A stretch of DNA of 64,000 bases from positions 1,263,676 through 1,327,675 of the forward strand of contig NW_003314271.1 of the NCBI RefSeq assembly GCF_000143415.4, written 5' to 3'. The notes beneath the pieces were generated by a model that did not search any database, was not told the origin of the DNA, and was given only the letters and a program-made list of their open reading frames with translations. Both the position numbers and the translations under genes were made by a program. The stretch comes from Selaginella moellendorffii (lineage: Eukaryota; Streptophyta; Lycopodiopsida; Selaginellales; Selaginellaceae). This document shows, in pieces, positions 45,498 to 57,200 of the stretch (the stretch's first letter is position 1; the number at the start of each line of letters is the position of its first letter).

Positions 45498-46358
45498 AAC
45501 GCCACCAACTTAAATAGACAGGAAATTACAATTGACTTCAATTGTCCTTCTGTGGCACGAGAGGGAGTATTATGAGCTTGGCACCAAACACATCGACGTA
45601 TATACTGAATAATATCACGTCATATCTCTGGCCAATAGAAAGACCTGCACAGCTTCTTGGTCACACAATGATGTCCCATATGCCCACCTAGAACAACAGA
45701 ATCATGGTAGGCATGGAGAAACTATGGAATAAAGATGGAAGGCACCACCAACCATAAATGATCATCAAGATCCATCCCCATAAAATAAAGAAGACTTTAT
45801 TTAAAGTGATATTAAGAATGTAAATGCCAAAATAGCAAGTTATCAGCAAGTGATGCAAGATTCTCAAACTCATCTCAAAGCCTTTGAATCCATGGCTTAA
45901 TCTTTTAAACTTTGTGAACTTTATCAAAAGAAGGTAAATTTTTCTTTGCATTTTGTGGACACTAAGTACAATAACTGCTGATGGTATAGAATCCTTGTCT
46001 AGAAAATTTATAGATGCTAAAACAATAGGCTTGTAAAAAATATGAGAAAAGAGTGAAAAAGGAAAAGGAGCTCAAGAAAAGGCATCAGCATTAGCTATAA
46101 AACTCCGTGGGCGATGAACAACATCAAAATTATATATTTAAAGTTTCAAAGCCCATTAAGTAGTGCAACCAACTAGGTTCTCCGCTTCAATAATGAAGTA
46201 ATGGCAATATAATCACCTTCTAGTAACGTCTGAGAATTATGTAGATATGCATGAAGTTTTTCAAAACCCTAAATTGCTGCTAAACACTCATTCTCTATTG
46301 TGGAGTAATTCACCTCTATTAGTTGTAATGTATAGCTTATATACGCAATAGAATGGCA

Positions 46359-46940
46359 TTAACTAGGCACACTTGGGCTCTCTTGCATCAATACACATCC
46401 AGAAGTATCCACACACAAAATGAAAGGTTGAGTGTAATTAAGATATGCCAAAACCCGAGGAGTCGTCAATAGCTCTTTGAGATCTATGAACACCCACTCA
46501 CAATCCGAAAACCAGATGAAAGATGACATTGATAACTTCAGCAATGCTTGCAATGATGCAGTGCAATCAGAAAGATGATCTATAAAATGACCAAGATACT
46601 GCACCTTGCCCAGGAAGTGCTGCATATCATTCACACACTTCAGAGTAAGGAACTTTAGAACAGCCACAAGTTTATCAGGATCAACTTGCAAACCATCACG
46701 AGAAATACGATACCCAAGGTAAGTCGTGTCCTTGGACCCAAACACGTACTTCGACTGCTTCAACTTTAAACTAATGTCCAGTAGCTGATCTAACACTTTA
46801 AAAAAATCACAGATGTGGTCTTCCCATGTCCCCTTCGAGTGGATTAAAACATCATTAATGAAGTCAGCAGTCACTTTCGGCATGTTGATGTGTAACAATC
46901 TTGGCCTCAAACGATAGGTCAAATTCAAAGAGATTGGCAT
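46359..46940 (-). pseudogene. gypsy reverse transcriptase/RNase H fragment
   Basis: Contains NDVLIHSKGTWEDHICDF (the second half of the Y-x-D-D box; its first aspartate is N here), KCVFGSK-like and YLGYRISRDGLQVDPDK, then the connection KVQYLGHFIDHLSD and RNase H start CVDTSGCVLMQE. The palm N-terminal half is lost or beyond frame shifts to the right. Confidence 0.8.
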
Positions 46941-46964
46941 ACTCCTTCATGAGCCAGTCAACTA

Positions 46965-47462
46965 CTACAACACAAAGACTATTTGAGGGATCGAAAAAGG
47001 GAAGAGTGGAATAAGATGGAAACATAAGAGGAAGTAGTGAAGGGACAAAAGTAATAAAAGCAAAAGTAGAAGCAAAAGGATGAAGAGGTACGAAAGGGAG
47101 AGGAATGGATGAAATATAAGGAAGTATAAGATAAAGGGAAGAAGCTTTAAAGTCACACTTGGCATGATTGCGTTGCAATCAATCCATACCAAGGATGAGG
47201 TCAAAAGCATGACTCGGCACCACCTGCAATGACTGCAACCAAAACTCACATGCACAACTAGGTCCACCTCATCCCGTGCACATGCATGTGTATAGTTGTT
47301 GTCATAAAGAATGAAAACTAACTCCACCGTACGACGCAAGTGTAGATGGCAACATATAGCAACAAGTTGAGCAATAGAAGATAAACTTAAACCTGTATCA
47401 ACCAGTATGGAGAGAACAATAAGAGACTTCTTGTTATAAAAATGAGTTTGGAAAGTAAACAT
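46965..47462 (-). pseudogene. gypsy aspartic protease relic
   Basis: ILVDTGLSLSSIAQ is the D-T/S-G active-site region of a retropepsin. Downstream, in a shifted frame at about 47178, MQRNHAKCDFKASSL corresponds to the D-W-L-x-x-H stretch between protease and reverse transcriptase. Confidence 0.65.
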
Positions 47463-47699
47463 TGGATGAATTTATGTCAAGTGAACCCCTTGATGATACT
47501 CTCGTTACTCGCGTGACTCCTGTTTCTCAGATGCATCTTGGTGTCCAAACCTTCCATTACAGCAACACCAACAGAATGTTATTGATGCCAAGGTCTCCAC
47601 CCAATAAATGGAGGCTGCCAATCTGGAAAATGCCGATAACGCCGATAAGTGTGACCAAGTAGTGAACATCATGGCCATAACCACGTCCTTGCCCTTGTC

Positions 47700-48312
47700 C
47701 TTGGACTCGAGCAGCAATAGCATCAACCTAAATTGGAACATGACCATCACATACAGGAAGTGGAGTTGAAGGACTTGCAGCAAGAAGTGGAAGAGACAAT
47801 TTTTCAAAATGTTGTGCCAAGTGAAGAGCATCGTCAAGGGTGGCTAGAGCAAGTGCATACACAATTCCAACAAGATCTTGATGAAGTGCTGGGCACAACA
47901 TTCCTAACTTGATTTGCTCTGACATATTTGGCTTCACACAAAGAAAGAAGCTTAAAAAATAAATGCCAAATTGCATCACAGACTTAGATGGCATTTGCAA
48001 TTGTTAGAAGGCATCATCACAATCGTCAACTTGTCCAAATGTGCATTTGAAGACGTCTGGGAGAACACTCAAATCCCCACAAGTGGCTACGCTTAAACCA
48101 TTGTACTACTACAATATCATCCCTTAGAGACACGTGGGAAACTCACACAAACGTCGAGCATCATCCCAAGAATGATATATGGCAATCACCGTGAAGTGAT
48201 TGAACCAATGGTACATATCATCCCCAAGATTCTTGTGAAAAAACTCCAGCCAAACATAAGGATTGGCATAAAGAGCAAGAGGAGTTGTACCATATGCTGT
48301 GAATGCAGCCAT
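47700..48312 (-). pseudogene. gypsy gag relic
   Basis: Minus-strand fragments: YVWLEFFHKNLGDDMYHWF near 48.2 kb and MSEQIKLGMLCPALHQDLVG near 47.9 kb match the retrotransposon gag pattern. The zinc-knuckle region near 47.6 kb is not clear. Confidence 0.55.
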
Positions 48313-48642
48313 TAACTGAGTTTAATTATTTAATGGCAATTATATAACATCAAACAATTGCACCAACTAATACTCCAAAGTCAAAGGAGGAGGAAATTGC
48401 TAATTTGCCATGAAGATGAATGAAAAGGAAAGAACAAAAGAAGAGAAATAAAAAAAAGCTAGAAGGAAAGGGAGATCTAGATAATGCAAAAGCTAGATTT
48501 AAACCAAATCTTGAAAGGAAAGAACACAAAAAAAGGAAATAAAAAAAGCTAGATCTAGACAATACAAAAGCTAGATCTAAACCAAAATCCCAAATCCAAG
48601 CAGTCCTCAAGAATAATCAAAAGTGCCTTTCATCTCCACCAA

Positions 48643-48818
48643 TGTGAGTGCATGGAATATGGAAAGGGAATACAGAAAATATGCATATCAATTATCCCAA
48701 AAACCCGAGTTTATATATAGGAGCGAGTGGTCTGGATTGAAACTAATTTGATGGCTACCAAAATCCCACTACGCTAATATTAGTATACGTCATTGTAGTT
48801 GTACACTTGAACCTCACA
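48643..48818 (-). repeat. 5' LTR of the gypsy element
   Basis: 176 bp, homologous along its length to 42885-43041. Short for a gypsy LTR. Confidence 0.8.
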
Positions 48819-49389
48819 AAGAGAAATATCTAATTAAACAATATAGTGAGAATTAGTTGAGTTTGTAGAAACTCAAAACTAATTTAGATGTAAATGCAAA
48901 GTCAAAAGACATTAATACAATCCCCTAACTAGCAAATGTTTAATAGCACTACAACTAAGAATTTTTAACTAAAAATTTAGGTTTTAAAGATATTCCATAA
49001 GCTTATATAGATTATTGGTTTGACACTAACTAATCTTTTAGTCTACAAAGAAAGAAAGTAATCTATTAATCAACATAATTAATAATAAATATTTAGTCTT
49101 CTTCTACTTCCATGTCTGGAAAAGTAGAAATGGGTATAGTGGAATATTCCTTCACTATAGGCTTGTGTTGCATGTAATGTTGTGTCATGCATTTAGCATA
49201 AATAGGTAAGTTGAATTGACTTTAGTCCATATGATCATCCATATCACCAAGATCAAACATGTGGACTGAAACACTATGTGTGACAAATGTGGACTTAATA
49301 ACATAGAAACATTTGAGAATAAATATTATAGATTACTTCAAACACTAACATCACTTATTGCAAAATCTCCCAAGAATATCCTCAAAGGC
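48819..49389. other. AT-rich sequence, nothing recognised
   Basis: Lies between the gypsy 5' LTR and the methyltransferase relic. It may be the 3' untranslated side of the latter. Confidence 0.5.
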
Positions 49390-52360
49390 ACCTTCCTTTT
49401 AAAGTGTAAAAACAGCTCGACTTGTCTCTTTCATTGCCTGCACCATTGACCCAAATCCTCTTGTAGCATCAAGCACAATCCTCTTTGGCAGACAGAATAA
49501 CTCTAACAGGATTTGCATAGCTATGACTGAACAGTGTCGATAGTCGGGGAATGCTGAATCACATTTGGGATGATGTCTGTAGAGTTGTTGTATCTTGGTC
49601 AAGAGTAGCACACTTGTTAGCTTGTATGGTTTATAGCGGTTCCCAACGTGGTATAAAGCATGGTAGTTCTAAGAATAAACTTGGAAAAAAAATAGAATAG
49701 AGTTAATATGTAAATAAAGAAATCACGCACCTTCCACTTCTACCCACTACTGCTTTTTGTATCCACTGCCATACTTGAAAGAAGTCAACCAAATGAAAAC
49801 TCTACAAATGTTGTCAGCTAAGTGTGTGAGAAGGCCTTCCCACATTAGAGTGCGGGGAAGGATCATGACAACCACACCCTTGTATGTCATGAAGCTACTT
49901 GCAACCTGTAAAGCTTAGGAATTATGTTGGGCCTATAACACATTCTATGATGGAGTATCCTATGTAGTGGTGGCATCCTATTGGGAAGATTGAAAAAGAT
50001 GAAATCGATCTTCCCATAAGGCATGAGCTGACCCAAGCCATGGATCCATCGATCAAGCATATAGAACTCTTAACTAATAACATCTAAAAGTTGTGTGCAA
50101 TCTCCAATGAGAACAACAACTTCCCCAACATTGGTCATTTGGGATAGAGGGTGAACCTGAAAAACAATTATTAGAACTAGAAGTTAGAGATAAAATTCAT
50201 GTTTACTAACCTATTTGTGCATAGCTGCAGAGGAGAGCTCTTCTAGGTTGTCATTTGTAGCCATAGGAGGGATGGAAAGAATGTCTTAGTCCGCTGAGAA
50301 AATTGATGGTAGCTCTCTACAACATTTATAAAAAAAAAAGTGAAGTCAAGAATGATTAAAAAAATGTTCCAAATCAAAGTCCTTACTTTTATGAAAAGCT
50401 TCAAGACAGCCCCTTTGGGGGTTGAGAGGAGCAGATACTAGAATCTTTTGTGCTGGAATCTCTTATATAGTTTCCTTTTGTTCAATGGCATTTGGATTTG
50501 GCATCTCTTGAATGGTTTCTTGAGTGTGGATTCCTGGGTTTTGTTGTTGAACTTCAATAACGTCATCGTTACGATTAGAAAGATCCTTTGGAAAATAAGA
50601 ATATAACTCAAGATTAATATTTTCTAGCTCAGTGCTGAGTTTCAAGTGAACCTGGATGACATTCGAGGTAGAGATTTAGCTCGAAGTCCAATGTCAGCAT
50701 TTACTCCACAAGTTCAAGGTACCATGGGTATAGTTCCCTTTCATGTGTATAAGGATAGTAGAACTTTGGCTCATACATCCCAAGCTTCTTGCCTCTAATC
50801 AAGAGCTTTTGCAAAACATTGGCTGTGTATATAGGTGCACTTGGGCAGTATTTTAAATATCTACAAAGTAAAATAAAAATAAAAATACCAATATATAAAC
50901 AAGAATTAAGAAAATACCTATAAACCATGTGCCTTGCAAGAAATAGTTGTCTTGGTTGGTCCTTGAACTCAACTGAGCTTGTCCCACCACAAGGAAGCTA
51001 ACTATTCCCTAGCTCCGCAAGACAAGCATGAATATATTTTTCGAGAGTGATATTTGTGTCAGTGCAAAAAAGAAACTTCTCATCCTAGAATTGCAACATC
51101 TCCTCACCAGTGGCAATACTCTAAGAAATGTATGCCTTCTCCTTCATCACCTTTTCTATCTTTGTCTTGCAACATTTTTTGTTGTTTCGCAGCAAAGTGT
51201 TGAGAAGTTCCAAGCAAACACTTTATTCTGCAAAGGATATTTTACTTTTAGAGATGTTGTAAATGAGGTCCTCTAGTGCTTTACTAGTTCTTCCACACAT
51301 AGAGACTTATGAAGTGTTTTCCAAATTTTAGAAAAACTTATGAACGCAAGAACAAATCTCGGCCATGCTATTGAACCATTTCTACCTGCATCGTATATTT
51401 GCAATTGAGAGCAACTTTTTCACATTTGTTCTCTTTATATTGAAAATTCGCTACTCAATCACATGTCCTTCTACTGCTCATCCCCTTGAGTAATTTTAAA
51501 GAATAAGGCTCTTTCTCTTTTAATTATAGGCTGCATGCAACATTATGTAAATCAATGCATACTTCAACACTAATTTACCTTTGCCTAGATAGCAACCAAA
51601 ACATCAAGTGGCAACTGGTACTAAATTTGCAATTCTTGGCCTTTCTTAGCTACTAGCTTCACTCGAATTGTTTCAAATACTTCAAGATTGTACAATGTTT
51701 TGACCTCCTCTAGTGAGAACATGCTAATAAACCAAAGGTGCTCAATATCATATACCAATGTATTAGCTTGAAACACAAAATAATTTAGCTTGCAAAAACA
51801 TGATATTGACTAAGTTTACAAAAAATAAATTCTTATATGTTGATCTTATAGTATGCCATGTTGAGCTTCACAGTGTGCTCCTAAGTCATTGGTTTGATAT
51901 ATATGACTAGAACACTAATATGTCATTCTTTGTCATCTCGGAACGTCTCTTGAGTGCACTTCCAAAATGCCAGCCACCTATGGTTTCCATCGATCACTTA
52001 AAAGAGCTTTCTGGTGAACTCTACAATCTCTACATATTGTCCTAAGAATCCATCAAATTCACAAGACTTTCACAGCTATAGAGGATCCTATTTTTGCCCA
52101 AGTTCAGTAGTCATTGGCTTTGTTCAGTTGGTTTTGAGGAAAGTTGGTGAAATGATGAAGGTACCAATTGTGCTCACAAACCCAACCTCTACAAAAGAGT
52201 TGTAGATAGCCATGTTAAGGTTGTAAATTGAGTGCACCCAATGGCTTTGAACCAACTAACACAAAGGAACCAAAAAACGATAAGAGCCATTTTATGCAAT
52301 TTTTTGTAACACTTTACTGATTATTTGTTTTTGAGCTTGGATGATTATGTCCTGAATACA
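49390..52360 (-). pseudogene. ParB-like domain plus beta-class DNA amino-methyltransferase relic
   Basis: Read leftwards. About 52,250-51,840 in one frame, with stops, gives SFVEVGFVSTIGTFIISPT then VIDGNHRWLAFWKCTQETF and HISVLVIYIKPMT; a D-G-x-H-R-x-x-A core after a G-F-V-x-T segment is typical of ParB-like domains. Farther on are a linker (IRVKLVAKKGQELQI, YEPKFYYPYTHERELYPWYL) and, at about 50,130-49,740, VVVLIGDCTQLLDVI, KIDFIFFNLPNRMPPLH and TYKGVVVMILPRTLMWEG. At 49,560-49,400 comes AMQILLELFCLPKRIVLDAT followed by RGFGSMVQAMKETSRA. This order (D-P-P-Y-like motif first, F-x-G-x-G-like motif last) is that of beta-class N4/N6 amino-methyltransferases. The D-P-P-Y box is N-L-P-N here. Several in-frame stops and intron-like gaps indicate a dead gene. 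Assignment is by eye. Confidence 0.5.
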
Positions 52361-52433
52361 ATAATTCAAGATGGTGTCAGAATCATGCATACATAATCCC
52401 TCACCACTACTAGCTCCCCCCACACCACCAACC

Positions 52434-52748
52434 TTAGGAGCAATAGAAGCAACTACCACCAATAGCCTCCACAATAGATCCAGATATAATGCTACTAATA
52501 ACCTCCTCAGTAGGTTCATTTACTTCAACACGAGTAGCCTCAGTAGCCAAAGGCACAACTCCCCCACCACCAGTAACTAAAGGCACAACTCCCCCAACCA
52601 CTAGTAGCCGTAGCCTCAAGAGCATCAATACCAACATCGATTTAAGTGTCCATCTTAACATCCACGTCATTGTTATATTCTTCATTATGCCTCCTTCAAC
52701 ATACTCAATAGAAACTTTATTAGATACTTGGGATGAATCTCCACTCAA
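52434..52748 (-). other. Low-complexity open stretch upstream of the ParB-like relic
   Basis: A 104-codon minus-strand frame with Gly/Val/Glu-rich repeats (VVPLVTGGGGVVPLATEATR) coded by a short tandem DNA repeat at 52,550-52,600. It could be the N-terminal exon of the relic to its left; no domain is recognised. Confidence 0.3.
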
Positions 52749-52763
52749 TCAGCCAAACCCATA

Positions 52764-54229
52764 GCGATTAAGGCGGCTACCTTTTCCTAGAAGCGGGACC
52801 ATTAATGCTAAGCTTCGACACTTCCTCTAAAATAAAAGGCAAAATACTATAATATCTAATTGTAATGTAATGCAAATTTGTAACATTATAAGTTCAAGTC
52901 CCTTGTTGGAAGTTTTAGCCAGTCAAACTTGATTTATATCTGCTCTCACAAGAAAAGTTTGTAAATAAAAGATGTGAAAAATAGATTTCAAATTACAAGA
53001 AATGCAAAGAAAAAAAACACAAGTCATTGGAGAGGTCGGTTCAAGCAAGAATTAACCTCACCCTACCTCTTAAGGAAAAAGAAAACATAACAAGAATATA
53101 AGAGAGGTTAGTTTACATAATACTTAACATCTTCCACCCTCTCATTTTCATAAGAAATGCCCCATCAAGTCATTAAAATCAAGAAAAAACTTTAAAGATG
53201 TCGATTCACCCAAGAACCAACATTTCTATCTCTCTCTATTTTCTAAAATATAGAAATCTCACTCCTAGAAACGAATAAAAACCAAGAAAGCCCATATCTA
53301 GGAAAACAAAGGTGAGGAGACATTAGTTCGCATGCAAACCGATCATTCCCACCCCTTTAACAAGGAATAAAATTGAAACAATGAAGAGATTGGTAAAAAA
53401 CTAAATGAAATAAAATGCTAGGAAATGTTGGTTTGCACAAGAACTAACATCTCCATCCCTCAAGAGAAAACAAAAGTCAAAAAAAAAAAACCTCAAATAG
53501 AAAAAAGGTGAGGAGACATAGATGAGCTATTTATTAGTGTGATTTATTTTTAATAGCAAACCATAGTTCGTATGCAAATCAACCTTCTTATGCATACCTT
53601 GATTGAGGAGTTTCTTGAAGCACATTGCAAGGTTGAAGTGCCTTTCTCCTTTCTTTTACCCTTTCCCTGCTCAAACCTTAAATATAAAACCCTAAAAATC
53701 AACAATCACAATCAATAGTCATGATCAATGATTATGATTTTCATTCTTTTTGATGGCAATCAATAGATACAATCATTCAATGCTTTAGATATTAAGATAT
53801 GTGTAATTGGTTGTGAGAAGAATAATAATGTTGAAATGAATGGAGTTATGAGTAAGAGGCACTAGTCAATCACAAGGGTTGTAGCGTTGATTGCTTTTTC
53901 TCCCTCTCATCTCCATGCTCTTTTCCTTTCAAGAGAGTTTCATTCTTTTGTGAGAAGTGAGAGAGAGTCAACTTCGGAGAAGTTGGTTCACGCATGAAAA
54001 AATTGTGCACAATCAATTATACAATTAATATAAGAGGCTCTTTAAGATTCTCATATCTCTCTAGATTCTAAATAGTTGTATATTTTGTTAAAATAATTAA
54101 CTTGTCCTTTGCAAGGACAGAACTAATTAAAACTCACAATACAAAAGAATATTTTTGTTCTTTCTTGTTAGTTTCTCTCCAAATATTTTCCAAGTGCTCA
54201 AGTAGGGAATAGATACAAGAGAATTTTAC
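52764..54229. other. AT-rich intergenic region holding the dyad array
   Basis: Apart from the dyad array, only A-rich and GAGA-rich low complexity and no credible frame. Confidence 0.5.
53031..53590. repeat. Array of about six short dyad-symmetric units
   Basis: Imperfect copies of GATGTTGGTTC, a 4-7 nt spacer, then GAACTAACATC near 53031-53060, 53102-53132, 53196-53226, 53314-53350, 53421-53452 and 53507-53588. Units are about 70-115 bp apart. The last copy is interrupted by about 44 bp after GGTGAGGAGACAT, the same 13-mer that starts the fourth copy. A single further half-unit lies at 53975. Confidence 0.55.
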
Positions 54230-57200
54230 TTGAAGTTTGATCAAGAGCTTCCAATTGTTTTCTCCACGAGTGTTATAAGAGAGAGCTTCCTCTACAGAAG
54301 ATTCAAGCTGAAGTCAAGATTAGTTAATCTAGAGAATGTATGTTGCGATAAGGGTAACCAGATAAAAAAATCTAATCTTTTCAATAATGGTATGGGAGAG
54401 AATGGGATTCAGTGGGATTTTGATAGATGTATAAGTCAAGAGACTCTAGTTACAGGATTTCTGAAATGAGGAGAGGAGAGTGTATCAGTTTCACAACCAA
54501 TTATGTAAAGAATGAATGATGAAATTGTTATTCTATCCAATGACAAAAATGAAGAAGATGAACTTCCCAACATAACTTCCTAGACAAAGAGGTGCATTCC
54601 TTTTAAACCAGTTTTTGAAGCAGTGGATAAGGCATTTTGGTAATCTCGATCATTACAGCTGGAATTGAAGGAGTTTGAGTACATGAGAGGTGAGGAGCTT
54701 CTGTCATCCTATAATGGGAATATATTTTTTGAATTTCCACTAGAAAATTCATCAAGTAGGAAAAGGGGCATGGAGACCCATCTTGATCCACATAATTGGT
54801 GCAAGGTAAAGATGATTTATTTCTCCCATTTCGAAGGATCTGTATCCATAGTCTATTGTGGTGGATAACATGAGTGTATCACTAAGAAATGCATTTTTGA
54901 TCATGGCAAGAACATGTGTTTTTTTTTTAAGGTTTAGTGTTCAATCCCCCTAGGTATGATGAGGTTGTTATAAAGTTTAGATGTCACAAATGTAGTGCAA
55001 TACCTGTATGTCGAAGATGTTGTAATGCAAGGATGTATTATTTTCTTCCATAAGATGGATGTTTAGGCAGAGCAGTAATGCATATTGGACACTATTAACA
55101 CACAATACAGAAAAGAATTTGTTGTGATTCTTTTCACAATTTAAAAGTTGTTGTTACTATAAAGGATGGGAAGAAAAGTGCCATAATTCCAAAGTGTGTT
55201 TAACAGTTTATACCAAAAGATTATGTGGTGGACATGTTGCTACAATCTGATAGCAAAAAAGAGTTCACCAAGAACAGCTTGAAGGACCTACTTCAAAATA
55301 TAAAACCCGTGATAAATTTAAATAGGTATAAGAGTAATATTTAACTTTACTTTATCATTAATAACACTCTTTTTGTTGGCAAAATAAAGAATTGGATGCA
55401 AAAAGGGTGAGATGGAAAGCTTCAATCTAGATTAGATGCAATTTTGGAGCTAAAGAGAAAATGTTCTTATGGGAGCTTGTTTATTAGCTAAGTGATTTCA
55501 AACAATCAACACCCTTTCATCTTTAAAATGTTAACCCTTGGTCCTATTTCTAGTGTGGACCTTGTATAACAAATGGGTATGGATAAAGATGGAGACTTGG
55601 ATAATTTTTGGATCAATTTTGACCACATAGAATGAGTTTCAAGTTGGTTATGTTTATGATCATAAGTAAGTGGCTTTTCATTTTTTAAGGATTCCATACC
55701 AATTTATATTATACCCATTCCTTCTATATATTGCAGTGCAACTTGACTATAGTTATAGCTGAATTCAAGGTTTAAAATTTCCAAACTCAGATCATCTTTT
55801 GAACATGTATGTCTAAGTTTGTTGAACAACAAATCGGGAAGAAACCCAACTTCCGTGGTTTCAAGCAAATGTTGCTGGTGTTAATTCGTTAGTTGTGTAG
55901 CAAGTGTTTGGAGGTGATAAAAGTCAACGGTTACAAGGTAGAAAGAAGGGTTATGAGTTTCATTGGGTAAAGAGTGTCAACAAATATTGCCGATGCATCA
56001 AGTCTAACTTCTATCACAAGTCCAAACAGCTTTGTCAGGAATGGATGGATGCACCAACTAAAAAGGAACATGAGGCAAAGGTAAATAAAATATATATATG
56101 GTGGCGTGAAGGAGACAAAATGCCAATTAAACACCTTTTATAGTTGGAATGCTAGCTTGTATGGTAGGAAGTTTGAATGTTTCAATGGGGCCATTATATT
56201 CTCCATGTAAACTTTCTCTCATTTTCTTTCTTATTGCATTCAAATGTTGCATTTTTTCTAGGATCAACCACTTGATGACATTGCATTTACAGTAACAATT
56301 AATCTCTCTAAGAGAAAATATTAGAGTTTGAGAGCTTCTAAAACAAGGAAAAGAAAAGTGTCCCTCTATAAAACTATGCTCTCCGACCTCACTAGATCTC
56401 TTGAGAAGTCATCAAAAGCTTTGGCTACACAAGAAACAAAGTTTGTTGATACATATCCAAATTTAGATAGGCTTCAAGAACGGGTTGGTAGAAGGACAAC
56501 ACCAATAGCAAGGTTAATGTCTAAAATGGTGGAGGAAGTTGTTGCTAGAACTCCTATAGAATCAAGTTATGAACCACTTAAGGATATAAAGACAACTTGT
56601 ATAAAGTGTCGACAAACATTTGATGGATCAACATCACTGCTTCTAGCTCTCACCATCCAAAGTTTGACTACCATTTTATTCCACGACACTAGAAAAAAAC
56701 TAAGGAACATGGAGTGAAGGAGGTGCCAATTGTTACACAAGTAAATTTAGTGCCAAAGGTTGAGAAGGTTATTGCTCGTGAGCTAGTTTCTCATATCAAC
56801 TGGGCAATTCAAAGAGTTAGTGCCAGGAGCAATGTGTGTTGTTCCGGAATGATTAGTAGTTGACTATTATAGGATTGATGTTACTCATACAAGTTAAATC
56901 CATAATTGTAGTGCACCTGAATTTCAAGCCAAACTCTAAGTCTGTTGCACTATGAAATGAAGGTCCAGTACAATAGGAGCCAAACTAATGTTTTATGTGG
57001 TCGGACATGCATTCCAACCACTATCCCTACTATACATTTGGAACCCCCCCTTGAGAAACACATGCTTTGGGCTTTCACCCCAAGCCTTCATTAGTAGTAG
57101 GAGTTAGTCTCTGGGACAAGCTTGAAACTTACCAAATATGGAATGTCCCTAGATTGTGAATTTGGACATGGGATGAACACTATTGTGTTCAGGCCAAACT

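Larger units (their letters stand above)
42885..48818 (-). mobile_element. Degenerate Ty3/gypsy LTR retrotransposon
   Basis: Transcribed leftwards. The 5' LTR is 48643-48818 and the 3' LTR 42885-43041; both begin TGTGAG (or its variant) and end CTCACA/TTCACA and look roughly 80% identical, so the copy is old. Next to the 5' LTR, minus strand, is TGGTGGAGATG, a primer-binding-site candidate; next to the 3' LTR is a polypurine tract GAAAAGAGGGG. The order gag, protease, reverse transcriptase/RNase H, integrase is that of gypsy. All frames carry stops and shifts. No target duplication is evident. The integrase C-terminus is interrupted by another element at 44692. Confidence 0.85.

Noticed and set aside
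42885-48818. Target-site duplication for the gypsy element
   Set aside because: Flanks AGATA and AAGAG do not match; the element is old or its ends have been altered.
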